DNA of 64,000 nt from JAXLXE01 sp046328115 (GTDB lineage: Bacteria; Chloroflexota; UBA6077; JACCZL01): NCBI GenBank assembly GCA_046328115.1, contig JAXLXE010000001.1, positions 3,100,001 to 3,164,000 of the forward strand, read 5' to 3'. A program made the position numbers and the translations under genes. Under the pieces are notes generated by a model. The model was given only the letters and a program-made list of their open reading frames with translations, was not told the origin of the DNA and ran no database searches. Below, piece by piece: positions 1-9,233 of the stretch (its first letter is position 1; each line of letters starts with the position of its first letter).

Positions 1-162
1 GTCGTGGACCCGAATCACCTTGTCCGCCAGACGGCGAACCGTCGAAAGATCTGAATCCATGACTGACACCGGCGCGTTCACCGAAACACCCAGGTAGCGC
101 AGCCAGGCCGTTGGACTCGCGTCAATGAGCCGCTTGGTCGTCGCGTCGTAGCGGCTGCTCAC
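1..162 (-). CDS. Rpn/DUF4351-like protein, N-terminal fragment (runs off left edge)
   Basis: An open frame of 54 codons runs leftward off the window from a GTG at 162-160. The peptide begins SSRYDATTKRLIDASP, continues through a WLRYLG stretch and then a D-S-D-L-S-T...ADKV segment. That order (RYDxTTK, WLxYLG, DxDLST, ADKV) is what I know from the N-terminus of the Rpn/DUF4351 family of PD-(D/E)XK-nuclease-like proteins, common in Cyanobacteria, Planctomycetes and Chloroflexota. Catalytic residues lie beyond the edge. A GGGTGGGAAAC stretch just upstream could serve as ribosome binding site; another in-frame GTG lies at 171-169. It is divergent from the hydroxy-acid oxidase, with 63 bp between them. 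Confidence 0.6.
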   Translation of the reverse strand, partial: MSSRYDATTKRLIDASPTAWLRYLGVSVNAPVSVMDSDLSTVRRLADKVIRVHD

Positions 163-225
163 GTTTCCCACCCAGCATCGAGACACACGGACACGTTCCC
201 CGCCAAAACGTGGTACACCTGCCGC

Positions 226-1380
226 ATGAGCGTGATCCTAAACATCGACGACCTCCGCCGGCGAGCGCAGCGCCGCCTGCCGAGGGCGCTCTTTGACTAC
301 ATCGACGGTGGCTCCGACGACGAGCGCACGCTTCGTGCCAACCAGGCCGACTTCGCGCGCTACACCTTCCGCCCCCGCGTACTCGTGGACGTATCCCAGC
401 GCGACCAGTCCACCACCGTGCTCGGTCAGAGAATCGCCTCGCCGTTCATCCTCGCGCCCACCGGCTTCACCGGAGTCTTCTGGCCACGGGCGGAGGTCGA
501 GGCGGCGCGAGCCGCGGCCGCCAAGGGGCTCATCTTCACGCTCAGCACCATGTCCATCGCCTCGATCGAGGAAGTCGCCGCCAACGCACCGGGCCCGCTC
601 TGGTACCAGCTCTACGTCTGGCGCGACCGCGAGATCGTGCGCTCGCTCATCGAGCGCGCCCAGACCTCAGGCTACACCGCGCTCGTGGTCACCGTGGACA
701 CCCCCGTGCTCGGTCAGCGTGAGCGTGACTCCCGCAACGGCCTCATCCTGCCCCCAAGAATCAGCGCCCGGAACGTGCTGGACTCCGCCCGCAAGCTCTC
801 CTGGCTGCGCGGCCTGCTCGGCCACCCCCGACCCACCTTCGGCAACTTCGTGGGCACGGCCGGCGTCAACCACGACGCCATCTCGCTGGCTAGCTTCACC
901 ACCCAGCAGTTCAGCCCTGCTGTGAGCTGGGACGATCTGGACTGGTTTCGCACCATCTGGAAGGGCCCGTTGGCCATCAAGGGCGTGATGTGCGCGGAGG
1001 ACGCCGAGATCGCGGTTGATCGCGGCATCGACGCCATCATCGTCTCCAACCACGGCGGGCGACAGCTTGACTCGGCGCCCTCCACCATCGAGGTGCTCCC
1101 CGAGATCGCGGATGCCGTCCGCGGCCGGGCCGAGGTGCTGCTGGACGGCGGCATCCGTCGGGGGTCAGACGTAGTCAAGGCCGTGGCACTCGGCGCCCGG
1201 GCCTGCCTGGTCGGCAAGGCATTCAACTACGGCGTCGCGTCGGATGGACAGCGCGGAGCGGAGCGCGCGATCGACATCCTCAGCACTGAGATTGATCGCA
1301 CGCTCGCACTGCTCGGTCGTCCCACGCTAGACAAGCTCGATCGCTCCGCCGTGCGCCTCCGCCTGAGCTCTCCAGACTAG
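226..1380 (+). CDS. FMN-dependent alpha-hydroxy-acid oxidase/dehydrogenase
   Basis: A 384-residue cytosolic flavoenzyme of the LldD/glycolate oxidase/lactate oxidase family (TIM barrel with FMN), which oxidises an L-2-hydroxy acid to the 2-oxo acid. The N-terminal DYIDGGSDDE, the VTVDTPVLGQRERD segment, the SNHGGRQLD motif carrying the catalytic His and Arg, and the C-terminal DGGIRRGSDVVKAVALGA phosphate-binding segment are all present. Length is typical. No N-terminal membrane segment is visible, so a soluble oxidase is likelier than a membrane lactate dehydrogenase. The physiological substrate cannot be told from sequence. The start ATG is the only one upstream of the conserved block; its ribosome binding site is weak. 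Confidence 0.9.
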   Translation: MSVILNIDDLRRRAQRRLPRALFDYIDGGSDDERTLRANQADFARYTFRPRVLVDVSQRDQSTTVLGQRIASPFILAPTGFTGVFWPRAEVEAARAAAAKGLIFTLSTMSIASIEEVAANAPGPLWYQLYVWRDREIVRSLIERAQTSGYTALVVTVDTPVLGQRERDSRNGLILPPRISARNVLDSARKLSWLRGLLGHPRPTFGNFVGTAGVNHDAISLASFTTQQFSPAVSWDDLDWFRTIWKGPLAIKGVMCAEDAEIAVDRGIDAIIVSNHGGRQLDSAPSTIEVLPEIADAVRGRAEVLLDGGIRRGSDVVKAVALGARACLVGKAFNYGVASDGQRGAERAIDILSTEIDRTLALLGRPTLDKLDRSAVRLRLSSPD

Positions 1381-1463
1381 CGCGCCCAACGCCTGCAACC
1401 CCGGGCGGCCGGCCCGTGTTTCAGGTCCAGGCGGCGGCTCGGACGCCCCGCCTGGGGCGGAAG

Positions 1464-2423
1464 ATGGGAGAGCTTCGACCAATACGATTCGGCGTCATCA
1501 ACGAGCAGATTCCCCAGCCATCCACCTGGATGGAGCGGGCGCGGCGTGCTGAGCAGCTCGGCTACTCCACCTTTCTGCTGCGTGACCACGTCGCGCCGGA
1601 CTTCTTCGGCGAGCAACTGGCGCCATTCAGCGCGCTGGCCATGGCCGCGGCCGTCACGTCTTCGCTGCGCGTTGGGACCATGGTGTTGGGCAACAACTAT
1701 CGTCACCCGGTCATACTTGCCAAGGAGGCGGCCACGCTCGACTACCTCTCCGGGGGTCGCTTCGAGCTCGGAATCGGCGCCGGGTGGCTGCGGTCGGAAT
1801 ACGAGCAGATGGGACTACCGTTTGATCGGGCCGGAGCGAGAATCCACCACCTCGAAGAGACGATCGAGGTGCTCAGGTCGCTGTTTACTGGGGCGCCCGT
1901 CCACTTCCAGGGCCACCACCACCGACTCAACGGCGCCACCTGCTCCCCGCTGCCCACGCAGCGGCCGGGGCCCCCGCTGATGATGGGCGGCGGCCATGAG
2001 CGGATGCTGCGCCTGGCCGGGCGCCTGGCCGACATCGTGGGCGTCATGACGGTCTCCGTCGCGAGCGGCGCGGTTGAAGACGATCCGGAACGACGACGCC
2101 GCCCGGCGATCGAGCAGCAGCTTGGCTGGATCAGAGACAGCGCCGGTCCACGCTTCGGCTCCATCGAGCTCAGCCTGCTCCCCACGATCATCCAGGACGC
2201 GGATCGGCAACGGGCCACGCAGACGCTCATCGAGCAACGCGGCTGGAGCGGGCTCTCCAAGTCCGACGTCTGGGGCATGCCGGCAATCTTCATCGGCACG
2301 GTCAACGAAATCTGTGAGCAACTACTCGAAGTCCGGGCATCGTTGGGCTTCAGCTATTTCGTCATATCCAGCGATCGAATGGAAGCGCTCGCGCCCATCG
2401 TGGAGCGTCTCGCCGGGACTTGA
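1464..2423 (+). CDS. LLM-class (F420/FMN-dependent) oxidoreductase
   Basis: About 319 residues of the luciferase-like monooxygenase fold. The opening IRFGVINEQ strand, the DHVAPDFF segment, the VGTMVLGNNYRHP strand and the LGIGAGWLRSEYEQMG motif are standard for the F420-dependent branch of this superfamily. Such enzymes transfer hydride from F420H2 or use reduced flavin and O2; the substrate is unknown. A GTG at 1416 would add 16 non-conserved residues. The ATG at 1464 is preferred because it has GGGGCGGAAG directly upstream and starts close to the first beta strand. Same strand as its neighbours, but with gaps of 80-100 bp, so an operon is not certain. Confidence 0.85.
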   Translation: MGELRPIRFGVINEQIPQPSTWMERARRAEQLGYSTFLLRDHVAPDFFGEQLAPFSALAMAAAVTSSLRVGTMVLGNNYRHPVILAKEAATLDYLSGGRFELGIGAGWLRSEYEQMGLPFDRAGARIHHLEETIEVLRSLFTGAPVHFQGHHHRLNGATCSPLPTQRPGPPLMMGGGHERMLRLAGRLADIVGVMTVSVASGAVEDDPERRRRPAIEQQLGWIRDSAGPRFGSIELSLLPTIIQDADRQRATQTLIEQRGWSGLSKSDVWGMPAIFIGTVNEICEQLLEVRASLGFSYFVISSDRMEALAPIVERLAGT

Positions 2424-2524
2424 GGGCGCGCAGGCGGACCGCTGCCCAGGCCCGATCGCCTATCCTCATCGCGCATCGCCGCTCGGCGCGGCTGCCTACC
2501 AACGATCGCGATGGAGAACGAACC

Positions 2525-3424
2525 ATGCAGAAAGTGGGAGTGATCGGCCTGGGCAATATGGGTCGCCCAATCGCCAGGAACATCACCCAGGCCGGATTCG
2601 ACGTCACCGTGTTTGACGTGAATCCGGCGGCGATTCAGACCCTGGTCCAGCACGGCGCAAAGGCGGCAGCGCGGCCCGCGGACGTCGCCATGGGAGCAGA
2701 CCTCGTCATCACCGTCCTGCCTGATGGTCCGGACGTAGAGGGCGCGGCGCTGGGCGAGGAGGGCATCTACTCGGCCGCCCGCGAGGGCATGATCCATGCC
2801 GACTTCAGCACCGTCCATCCGCGGACCAGCCTGAAACTGTTCGAGGAGGCCAAGAAGCGCGGGCTGCGCGTGCTCGATTCGGCCATGGCCCGCTCCGTGG
2901 CCGAGGCCGAGAAAGGCGAGCTCGTCTTGATGGTCGGCGGCGACGAGGCGGATCTGGAGGCGGTGCGGCCGGTCCTCTCGAAAATCGCCACGGATATCCT
3001 CTACTGCGGGCCAAACGGCTCCGGCGCCACCATGAAGCTGATCAACAATCTGCTCGGCGGCGTCATCGTGGCGGCCAACTGCGAGGCTATGCTGCTGGGC
3101 CTGAAGGCCGGGCTGTCCCCCGAGGTGATGATGAAGGTACTCACCACGACCGGTGCCAACAACAACATGTTGCGCGGCGCCGTGGGCGGACGGGTCCTGA
3201 CTGGGCATTTCCAGCCGCCGTCGTTTGCGCTGGACCTCCAGTACAAAGACGCCCGGCTGGCGCTTGACCTCGCCAGCGACGTCGGAGCGGCCATCCCCCT
3301 GGGAGCGCTGGTCCAGCAGATCCGCGGCGTCGCCAAGTCCAAGGGCAAGGGACGGTGGGACACCTCGTCCATCGTCACCGTGTTCGAAGAGCTCGACGGG
3401 GTCGAGCTTCGGTCTGGCAAGTAG
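2525..3424 (+). CDS. NAD(P)-dependent 3-hydroxyisobutyrate dehydrogenase-like enzyme
   Basis: A 299-residue beta-hydroxyacid dehydrogenase of the MmsB/GarR/tartronate-semialdehyde reductase family. The N-terminal Rossmann fingerprint GLGNMG (residues 8-13) binds the dinucleotide, VLPDGPDV and ADFSTVHP follow, and the GSGATMKLINN motif carries the catalytic lysine. The C-terminal helical domain is complete. It oxidises or reduces a short 3-hydroxy acid/semialdehyde; the exact substrate is not readable. The ATG at 2525 follows a purine-rich GGAGAACG, whereas an upstream in-frame start at 2420 would add 35 Arg-rich, non-conserved residues. A strong hairpin follows the stop codon. Confidence 0.88.
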   Translation: MQKVGVIGLGNMGRPIARNITQAGFDVTVFDVNPAAIQTLVQHGAKAAARPADVAMGADLVITVLPDGPDVEGAALGEEGIYSAAREGMIHADFSTVHPRTSLKLFEEAKKRGLRVLDSAMARSVAEAEKGELVLMVGGDEADLEAVRPVLSKIATDILYCGPNGSGATMKLINNLLGGVIVAANCEAMLLGLKAGLSPEVMMKVLTTTGANNNMLRGAVGGRVLTGHFQPPSFALDLQYKDARLALDLASDVGAAIPLGALVQQIRGVAKSKGKGRWDTSSIVTVFEELDGVELRSGK

Positions 3425-3428
3425 CGGA

Positions 3429-3455
3429 GCGGGGGCGTCGGCATGACGCCCCCGC
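3429..3455. terminator. Hairpin between convergent genes
   Basis: A perfect 11-bp inverted repeat (3429-3439 pairing with 3445-3455) with a 5-nt loop lies just past the stop of the dehydrogenase and 34 bp before the end of the convergent SDR gene. There is no T-tract, so it may be a bidirectional 3'-end stabilising hairpin rather than a classical intrinsic terminator. Confidence 0.6.
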
Positions 3456-3488
3456 GCAACCGTCACCAGTCGGGACGGCGCCCGGCGA

Positions 3489-4313
3489 TCACTTCTTGAG
3501 TCGTGCCTTCACGGAGTCCGGCAAGGGAGTATCAACCTGCGGCGAGCGAAGCTGCGCCAGCATGCCACCGTCCACCGCGATGACCTGCCCAGTGATGTAG
3601 CTGGAGTCGTCGGAGGCAAAGAACACCGCGGCGCCTGCGATATCCGCCGGGTACCCCACCCGGCCCAGTGGGATCGTCTGGCCGCGGCGGATCCGCGCCT
3701 CCTCCCCCTGGACCTCGTGCTCATCCGTGTGGATCGCGCCGGGCTGGATCACGTTCACGCGGATGCCAAATGGCGCCAGGTCAAGCGCCATCGTGCGCGT
3801 GGCCGACTCCATGCCGCCCTTGGTAGCGTCATACGCCGTCATGTACCGGTGGGAGCGAGCCGCGGCGAAAGAGCTGATGTTGATGATGGACCCCGCCTTG
3901 CCCTGGTCCACCATGATGTTCGCCGCTCGGTGGCAGTGGAGGTAGATGCTCTTGAGATTCGTCCGGATCACGGTGTCCCAGTGATCCTCAGTCATCTCAA
4001 GAATGTGCTGGATGGGATTGGCCCAGCCCGCGTTGTTCACCAGCACGTCTACCGTGCCGTAGGCGTCCAGCGCCCTGGCGAACATCGCCTCCACGTCAGG
4101 CTTCATCCCCGCGTCACAGGTCACGGCGAGCGCCTGGCCGCCTGCCGCCCTGATCCTGCCTACCACTGCCTCGAGTTGGGACGCCGTGCGGGCCGTGACC
4201 ACCACCCGCGCACCCTCCGCGGCCATCCGCTCAGCGATACCGGCACCGATTCCGCGGCCACCGCCGGTCACGATCGCCACCCTACCCTGGAGGATTCCAC
4301 CGTCGCGAACCAT
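3489..4313 (-). CDS. SDR-family oxidoreductase
   Basis: A 274-residue classical short-chain dehydrogenase/reductase. The cofactor motif TGGGRGIG is at about residues 16-23, NNAG follows in the fourth strand, then NISS with the catalytic Ser and YDATK with the catalytic Tyr and Lys; the C-terminal PADIAGAAVFFASDDSSYITGQ is typical. It probably reduces or oxidises a small alcohol/ketone with NAD(P)(H); substrate unknown. ATG at 4313 is right at the expected N-terminus. It is convergent with the upstream dehydrogenase and divergent from the signal peptidase gene. Confidence 0.9.
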   Translation of the reverse strand: MVRDGGILQGRVAIVTGGGRGIGAGIAERMAAEGARVVVTARTASQLEAVVGRIRAAGGQALAVTCDAGMKPDVEAMFARALDAYGTVDVLVNNAGWANPIQHILEMTEDHWDTVIRTNLKSIYLHCHRAANIMVDQGKAGSIINISSFAAARSHRYMTAYDATKGGMESATRTMALDLAPFGIRVNVIQPGAIHTDEHEVQGEEARIRRGQTIPLGRVGYPADIAGAAVFFASDDSSYITGQVIAVDGGMLAQLRSPQVDTPLPDSVKARLKK

Positions 4314-4470
4314 CAGCCCAACACTCCCACGTCCGGCCGGCTCAATCGTCCGACATCGTCCGCAAGCTTAGCACGTGATCTCCGGGCCCACCCGCGCGCC
4401 AGCACATCACGGATCGCTCTCGACCTGGGGGCCGTCGACGGAATCAGTGGTGGGGCGGTAAGACCGCGGC

Positions 4471-4476
4471 TATAAT
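4471..4476 (+). promoter_or_regulatory. Putative -10 element upstream of signal peptidase I
   Basis: A perfect TATAAT hexamer lies 30 nt before the ATG of the signal peptidase gene in otherwise very GC-rich DNA. At the expected -35 distance the sequence (about 4448-4453, TGGTGG) is a poor match to TTGACA. The match to the -10 consensus is observed; promoter function is inferred. Confidence 0.45.
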
Positions 4477-4506
4477 GCGAAAGCCGTCCCCGCCGATAAT
4501 CGGGGC

Positions 4507-5238
4507 ATGGCTGTGTGGGATGGAAACGCGGTGAGAAACACGCCGGCCGCCGAAACCGATCATGTGCTGTCGCCGGTCGCATGGCCGGCAACTGGCGAGC
4601 CGGTCCCCTCGGTTGAAGAGGCACCGGCGCAGACGCGGGGCGAGTCAGCACGCTCGCTCATCTGGGAGGTGGTGCAGACCATCCTCCTCACCGTGGCCAT
4701 CTTCCTGGCCGTACGGTCCGTCGTGCAGAACTTTCGAGTAGAGGGCGCCAGCATGGACCCCACCCTCCACTCGGGTCAGTACCTCCTGATCAACAAGGTG
4801 ATCTACGCCCGTACTGACGGGACACCCTTGGACAACCTCCTGGGCCGTGCTGAGAACACCGCCGATCCCAGCTTTATCTTCGGCGGACCCAGGAGGGGTG
4901 AAGTCATCGTCTTCCGTGCACCCACCCAGACAGAGAAAGACTTCATCAAGCGCGTCATCGGGCTGCCGGGGGAAACGGTTCGCATCGTCGGTGGCCAGGT
5001 GTTCGTCAACAACCGCCCCATCGACGAGCCCTACATCGAGCACCGCGCCACCTACGATCTAGACCAGAAGACCGTGCCGCCAGGGTCCTACTTCGTTCTG
5101 GGTGATAACCGCCCCAACAGCAGCGATTCGCACCTCGGCTGGTTCGTACCTGCCAACAACATCATCGGTCGGGCGTGGGTCAGCTACTGGCCCCCGACGT
5201 ACTGGGGCGTGATGCCGGTCGAGGCCTACGAGCGCTAA
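4507..5238 (+). CDS. lepB: Signal peptidase I
   Basis: A 243-residue type I signal peptidase that removes signal peptides from exported proteins at the outer face of the membrane. An N-terminal cytoplasmic tail of about 50 residues is followed by one membrane segment (about 53-72). Next come the EGASMDPTL box with nucleophile Ser82, then KDFIKRVIGLPGE with general-base Lys148, and the GDNRPNSSDS box near the C-terminus. All family signature boxes are intact. Several Sec, Tat and lipoprotein precursors encoded in this window are potential clients. Expression probably starts from the TATAAT 30 nt upstream. Confidence 0.95.
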   Translation: MAVWDGNAVRNTPAAETDHVLSPVAWPATGEPVPSVEEAPAQTRGESARSLIWEVVQTILLTVAIFLAVRSVVQNFRVEGASMDPTLHSGQYLLINKVIYARTDGTPLDNLLGRAENTADPSFIFGGPRRGEVIVFRAPTQTEKDFIKRVIGLPGETVRIVGGQVFVNNRPIDEPYIEHRATYDLDQKTVPPGSYFVLGDNRPNSSDSHLGWFVPANNIIGRAWVSYWPPTYWGVMPVEAYER

Positions 5239-5259
5239 GTTCGGCGCTCGTGTCCGTCG

Positions 5260-6042
5260 TCAACGCCGACTGAATAGCCGCGCGTACGAGGCTGTAGTAG
5301 CGTCGGCCACCACGTCAGCGCTCACCCCCCTGATGCCCGCCACCGCCTCGCACACCTCTGCCACGTCAGCGGGCGTCGTCGTCCGACCCGGCAGTGGATA
5401 AGTGTCAGTCTCCAGGAGTAGCGCCTCCAGCGGCAGGGAGGCCACCGCTTCCAGTAGCTCAGCGGGCCACCCACGGATGACCGGCTTACCCACGCCTATC
5501 TTGAGCCCCAGTTCCACGTAGGCGCGCGCCAGGTCCGGACCACCGACGAAGTAGTGGACCACGCCCCGCGGCCGCCCTCGGCGCCGCAAGGCATCCATCA
5601 CGTCAGCGTGGCCGCCCACCGCGTGGAGCACAATCGGCAGGCCGCACGCCTCGGCCACGTCCAGCATCGACTCGAACACCGCGCGCTGGCGCGCTGCGTC
5701 CGCTTCACCCGTGTCCAGCCCAATCTCGCCAATCGCGCACACGGAACGGTGGACCGCCATCCGAGAAACCGCCTCACTCACGCCCCGAACGTCATCCACC
5801 GCCACCGCTCGCGACGGATGGATGCCAACCGCGGCGTCCACACCCGGCACACGCTCCGCCAGCGCAACCGCCGCTCCAGACGAGTCCAGATCAACACCTA
5901 CCGTGAGCGCGCGCTGGACCCCCAGTGAGCGTGCTGCACGCAGCATCCGAGCAACCGCGTCGGGCTCATAGCGATCCAGGTGGGTATGGCTATCCACGAG
6001 CTGCGGATGACGAGCATCATCAGCGGATTCGTCTCTCGTCAT
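5260..6042 (-). CDS. TatD-family metal-dependent hydrolase
   Basis: A 260-residue TIM-barrel hydrolase of the TatD/YcfH DNase family. Metal ligands can be seen in order: VDSHTHLD (HxH), AIGEIGLD (Glu), VLHAVGG (His), VHYFVG (His) and LLLETDTYP (Asp). Characterised relatives are 3'-5' exonucleases acting on damaged DNA or RNA; here function is by homology only. The gene converges on signal peptidase I with a 21-bp gap and is divergent from the subtilisin gene. Confidence 0.88.
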   Translation of the reverse strand: MTRDESADDARHPQLVDSHTHLDRYEPDAVARMLRAARSLGVQRALTVGVDLDSSGAAVALAERVPGVDAAVGIHPSRAVAVDDVRGVSEAVSRMAVHRSVCAIGEIGLDTGEADAARQRAVFESMLDVAEACGLPIVLHAVGGHADVMDALRRRGRPRGVVHYFVGGPDLARAYVELGLKIGVGKPVIRGWPAELLEAVASLPLEALLLETDTYPLPGRTTTPADVAEVCEAVAGIRGVSADVVADATTASYARLFSRR

Positions 6043-6295
6043 CCCGCGCCCATCCAGGGCAGCTCCATCTTATGAGGGCGAATTGGCACTTCTTCACGCT
6101 ACGCTCCGTTGAGGCCTTGTAGCAGCGATCAACAGAGCCGCGTCGAAAAGTATCAACAAACGGCGCATTCGGTCGATGACTGCTATGTCGGGGCGGGCAC
6201 CCTGACGACGCCCGGGTACGGATGCGCGGGGCGAGAAAACACAACACAGATGCTCGTGGGCGAAGGACCGCGCACGTGCCGTTTTCGGGGTCGGC

Positions 6296-7735
6296 ATGTC
6301 TGCATCACGTCTTTGCGTGGCGCGTTGGCGTCGCGCGTTCGGCCTCTCGGCGTTCGTCGCCGTGGGGCTTGTCTGCCAGTTGTTGGCGCCCGGTGGCGCG
6401 CCCGTCGTCTCAGCCGATGGACCACCGCCACCACGACGATCCTCCGTGACAGACGCGCCGACAGTGGCGCCTGTCACACCCGCGTCAGCCGCTGAGGCGT
6501 CAGATGTCCGTCTAATCGTCGGGCTGCGCCCGGGCACCCGCGCGGCCGAAGCGGACAGCGCGCACCAGCGCGCCGGTGCGACCCGCGTTGCCCGGATCCC
6601 CCAGCTTGGCGCCGAAGTCGTGACGGTATCGGCCGCTCAGCGAGATGTCTCACTCGCCTCCTACCAGCAGGAGGGCCGCGTGACGTACGCTGAAGTCGAT
6701 CATCGTGCCGCCGCGACCGAAGTGCCGAACGACCCGGGCGCCGGTTCTCAATGGGGACTCAGCAAGTCCGGCGCGTACTGGGCCTGGGACGTCACTCAGG
6801 GGAGCCCAGCAGTGAAGATCGCCGTGCTCGATAGCGGCGCGGATCTGGGCCACCCTGACATCGCCACCAAGATCGCCGGATCCGCGAACTTCACCTCACT
6901 CTCCGCCGGCAGTTGCCCGCTCAATCCCGCGGCCGTCGCAGACGTGTACGGACACGGGACCCACGTGGCAGGCATCGCCGCCGCCGCCACAGGCAACGGG
7001 GTCGGAGTCGCCGGCGTCGGTCGCAACAGCTCGCTGTTGATCGGTAAGGTCCTGGCGGATGACGGCCTCGGCTACTACTCCTGGATCGCCTGTGGCATCA
7101 CGTGGGCCGCGGACAGCGGTGCAAAGGTCATCAATCTGAGCCTCGGCGCCACCTACCCGTCCACGCTGCTGGAAAACGCGGTCAACTACGCGGCCGGCAA
7201 GGGTGTGGTTGTCGTTGCCGCCGCGGGCAACTCCGGTAGCACCACCCAGTTCTACCCCGCGGCCTACGGGAACGTGATCGCGGTGGGCTCCACCAACACC
7301 TCTGACCAGCTCTCCAGCTTCTCAAACCGTGGCGGCTGGGTCTCACTGGTGGCACCGGGCGAGTCCATCTACGCCACGCTCCCGAGAAACCCTAACTCCA
7401 TGGGCTCGTCGAACTACGGCTGGCTCAGCGGCACCAGCATGGCCTCCCCACACGTGGCCGGCGTCGCGGCGCTGGTCTGGGCCGCCGGAGCCACCTCCGC
7501 CGCGCAGGTTCGGAGCATCCTTCTCTCCACCGCGGACGCCACGCCTGGCACCAACGTGACCTTCTCCAACGGCAGACTGAATTCTCACCGCGCCGTGCTC
7601 GCCGCCAAGGCGTTGCAGCCACCGGCGCCCCCGCCTCCGAGCGGCACGCCCTCGCCCGCCCAGGCAGGTCGCTCGGCCTCCGTGTCGTCAAACGGGTCAG
7701 GACCCGTCCTCGCGGCTCCGTCGCCACGACGATAG
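6296..7735 (+). CDS. Secreted S8-family (subtilisin-like) serine protease
   Basis: A 479-residue secreted protease. Residues 1 to about 40 form a signal peptide (basic CVARWRRAF, hydrophobic core, VVSA before the cut). An inhibitor-I9-like propeptide (about 75-140) follows. The catalytic domain has Asp in AVLDSGAD (about 179), His in GHGTHVAG (about 220) and Ser in SGTSMASPHVAG (about 381). The last 40 residues are Pro/Ser/Ala-rich and probably an unstructured wall or linker tail. The ATG at 6296 is chosen because it opens the signal peptide. A strong terminator follows. The 253 bp upstream contain no gene I can support. Confidence 0.93.
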   Translation: MSASRLCVARWRRAFGLSAFVAVGLVCQLLAPGGAPVVSADGPPPPRRSSVTDAPTVAPVTPASAAEASDVRLIVGLRPGTRAAEADSAHQRAGATRVARIPQLGAEVVTVSAAQRDVSLASYQQEGRVTYAEVDHRAAATEVPNDPGAGSQWGLSKSGAYWAWDVTQGSPAVKIAVLDSGADLGHPDIATKIAGSANFTSLSAGSCPLNPAAVADVYGHGTHVAGIAAAATGNGVGVAGVGRNSSLLIGKVLADDGLGYYSWIACGITWAADSGAKVINLSLGATYPSTLLENAVNYAAGKGVVVVAAAGNSGSTTQFYPAAYGNVIAVGSTNTSDQLSSFSNRGGWVSLVAPGESIYATLPRNPNSMGSSNYGWLSGTSMASPHVAGVAALVWAAGATSAAQVRSILLSTADATPGTNVTFSNGRLNSHRAVLAAKALQPPAPPPPSGTPSPAQAGRSASVSSNGSGPVLAAPSPRR

Positions 7736-7760
7736 CCCGAGCGGACCACACGGAGACTCC

Positions 7761-7805
7761 ACGGGGCGGGTCTCCCGAGCTCACACTCGGGAACACCCGC
7801 CCCGT
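7761..7805. terminator. Strong intrinsic terminator between convergent protease genes
   Basis: A long two-part inverted repeat: ACGGGGCGGG (7761-7770) pairs with 7796-7805, and CCCGAG (7774-7779) pairs with 7786-7791. It is followed by a short T run on the plus strand. It sits 25 bp after the subtilisin stop and 35 bp before the HtrA stop, so it can serve both convergent genes. Confidence 0.8.
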
Positions 7806-7839
7806 TTCGCTCTTTCTGCGGCCGCGGTGCGCGGCCTGA

Positions 7840-9105
7840 CTACTGCCGGGGCCGCTCGCCCAGCGTCACCTGAACGTCCCGCTGCTGTCCATCGCGGACG
7901 ATCGTCAGCGTAACGGTCTCGCCGGCCTTCTTGTTCAGCTCCAGGTAGGCAACGAAGTCCTCCGGCCGCTTCATCTGCTGGCCGTCAATGGCGGTCACAA
8001 TGTCGCCACCACGCGCCACCTGGCGGCTACGCGCCACCTGCGTGCCGCTCCCGCCACGCAGGCCGGCACGACCACCCCCACTATTCGGCTCCACCGTCTG
8101 GATAAGCAAGCCCTGCTGCACCGGCAGGCTGAGCTCCTGCGCCACCGACTGCGTGATCTCGGCGGACGCGATGCCCACGAACGGGTGGGCAAAGCTACCC
8201 TTCGCCAGGAGATCGGGCAGCACCCGCTTGGCGTTGTTGATCGGGATCGCAAAGTTCACTCCGGACTGTGATCCAGGATTCTGCCCCGCCGGCCCTGCGC
8301 TCGGCATGATCCCCATGGTGTTGATGCCGATGACCTCGCCCCGCGCATTCAACAGCGGCCCACCAGAGTTGCCGGGGTTGATGGCGGCGTCGGTCTGTAT
8401 CGCGTTCACCAGAACGCCCTGACCATTTGGCTCATTGACCATAGGCCGCCGCGCGCTCACAATCCCGGCAGTGATGGTCCGTTCGAGGCCAAACGGGTTG
8501 CCGATGGCGATCGCCGTCTCTCCGATCTCCACTTTGTCAGAATCCGCCAGCTTCACTGGGCGCACGAGCTGCGCGGGGATGTTCGCCTTCACCACCGCGA
8601 GATCGAACCGGGGGTCCCGCCCCACGAGCTCCGCCGGAATGGTCGAGCCATCCGGCAGCGTGACCTCCAGCTTCTCCGCGTCCTCTACCACGTGGTTATT
8701 GGTCAGGATGTGGCCCTTGTCGTCGATCATGATGCCGGACCCTATGCCACGTGGACGGGTCTGCGCCTCATTGCGGAAATCCGGCGGGACCGCCGAGCTG
8801 ACAACCGCCACTACCGACGGGCTCACGTCCTTGTACACCCGCACCGTGGCCTCAGCGGCCTGCGCCGCGGGGGCCGCCGCCGCCACCGGAGCGGCCGGCA
8901 CGGCCAGCACCTGGGCCGCCGGCGGCGAACCTGGCGCCCCCATCACCGCCACCGTCGACTGCGCAACCTCGACGGCCGGCACAGGGGATGAGACGGCCGC
9001 CGTGGGTGTCAGCGCTCCTGACCGTACGGCGTCGCAGCCGGCAGCCAACAAGAGTGTGCTGGCGGAAGACACCACCGCGATGAGCAAGACCTTGAATGTG
9101 TTCAT
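7840..9105 (-). CDS. HtrA/DegP-like S1C serine protease, lipoprotein, one PDZ domain
   Basis: A 421-residue envelope quality-control protease. The N-terminus is a lipoprotein signal with lipobox LAAGC (Cys24), followed by about 60 Ala/Pro/Val-rich linker residues. The trypsin-like domain has His138 (NNHVVED), Asp168 (DPRFDLAVV) and Ser247 (NPGNSGGP). A single C-terminal PDZ domain occupies about residues 310-415. The family degrades or refolds misfolded extracytoplasmic proteins. The gene is divergent from an amidohydrolase gene, and the region between them carries phased direct repeats that could be a response-regulator site. Confidence 0.93.
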   Translation of the reverse strand: MNTFKVLLIAVVSSASTLLLAAGCDAVRSGALTPTAAVSSPVPAVEVAQSTVAVMGAPGSPPAAQVLAVPAAPVAAAAPAAQAAEATVRVYKDVSPSVVAVVSSAVPPDFRNEAQTRPRGIGSGIMIDDKGHILTNNHVVEDAEKLEVTLPDGSTIPAELVGRDPRFDLAVVKANIPAQLVRPVKLADSDKVEIGETAIAIGNPFGLERTITAGIVSARRPMVNEPNGQGVLVNAIQTDAAINPGNSGGPLLNARGEVIGINTMGIMPSAGPAGQNPGSQSGVNFAIPINNAKRVLPDLLAKGSFAHPFVGIASAEITQSVAQELSLPVQQGLLIQTVEPNSGGGRAGLRGGSGTQVARSRQVARGGDIVTAIDGQQMKRPEDFVAYLELNKKAGETVTLTIVRDGQQRDVQVTLGERPRQ

Positions 9106-9233
9106 CGAGACTCACCTCGAACGAGGTCAACAGATTCATTTGCGGGCACCGGCGGCCTCGCGCGAACGCCGCGCGGCACCCAATCGGTAGTGTGCCACCG
9201 TCCTGGAGCGCCGTCTGCGGTTTTTAGCCGGTG

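Noticed and set aside
2354..3466. 370-residue minus-strand open frame opposite the hydroxyisobutyrate-dehydrogenase-like gene
   Set aside because: Shadow; no motif, while the plus strand encodes a full dehydrogenase.
6043..6295. Possible riboswitch upstream of the subtilisin gene
   Set aside because: GC-rich segments can fold, but I could not match a conserved riboswitch core, and the few inverted repeats are not nested into a known architecture.
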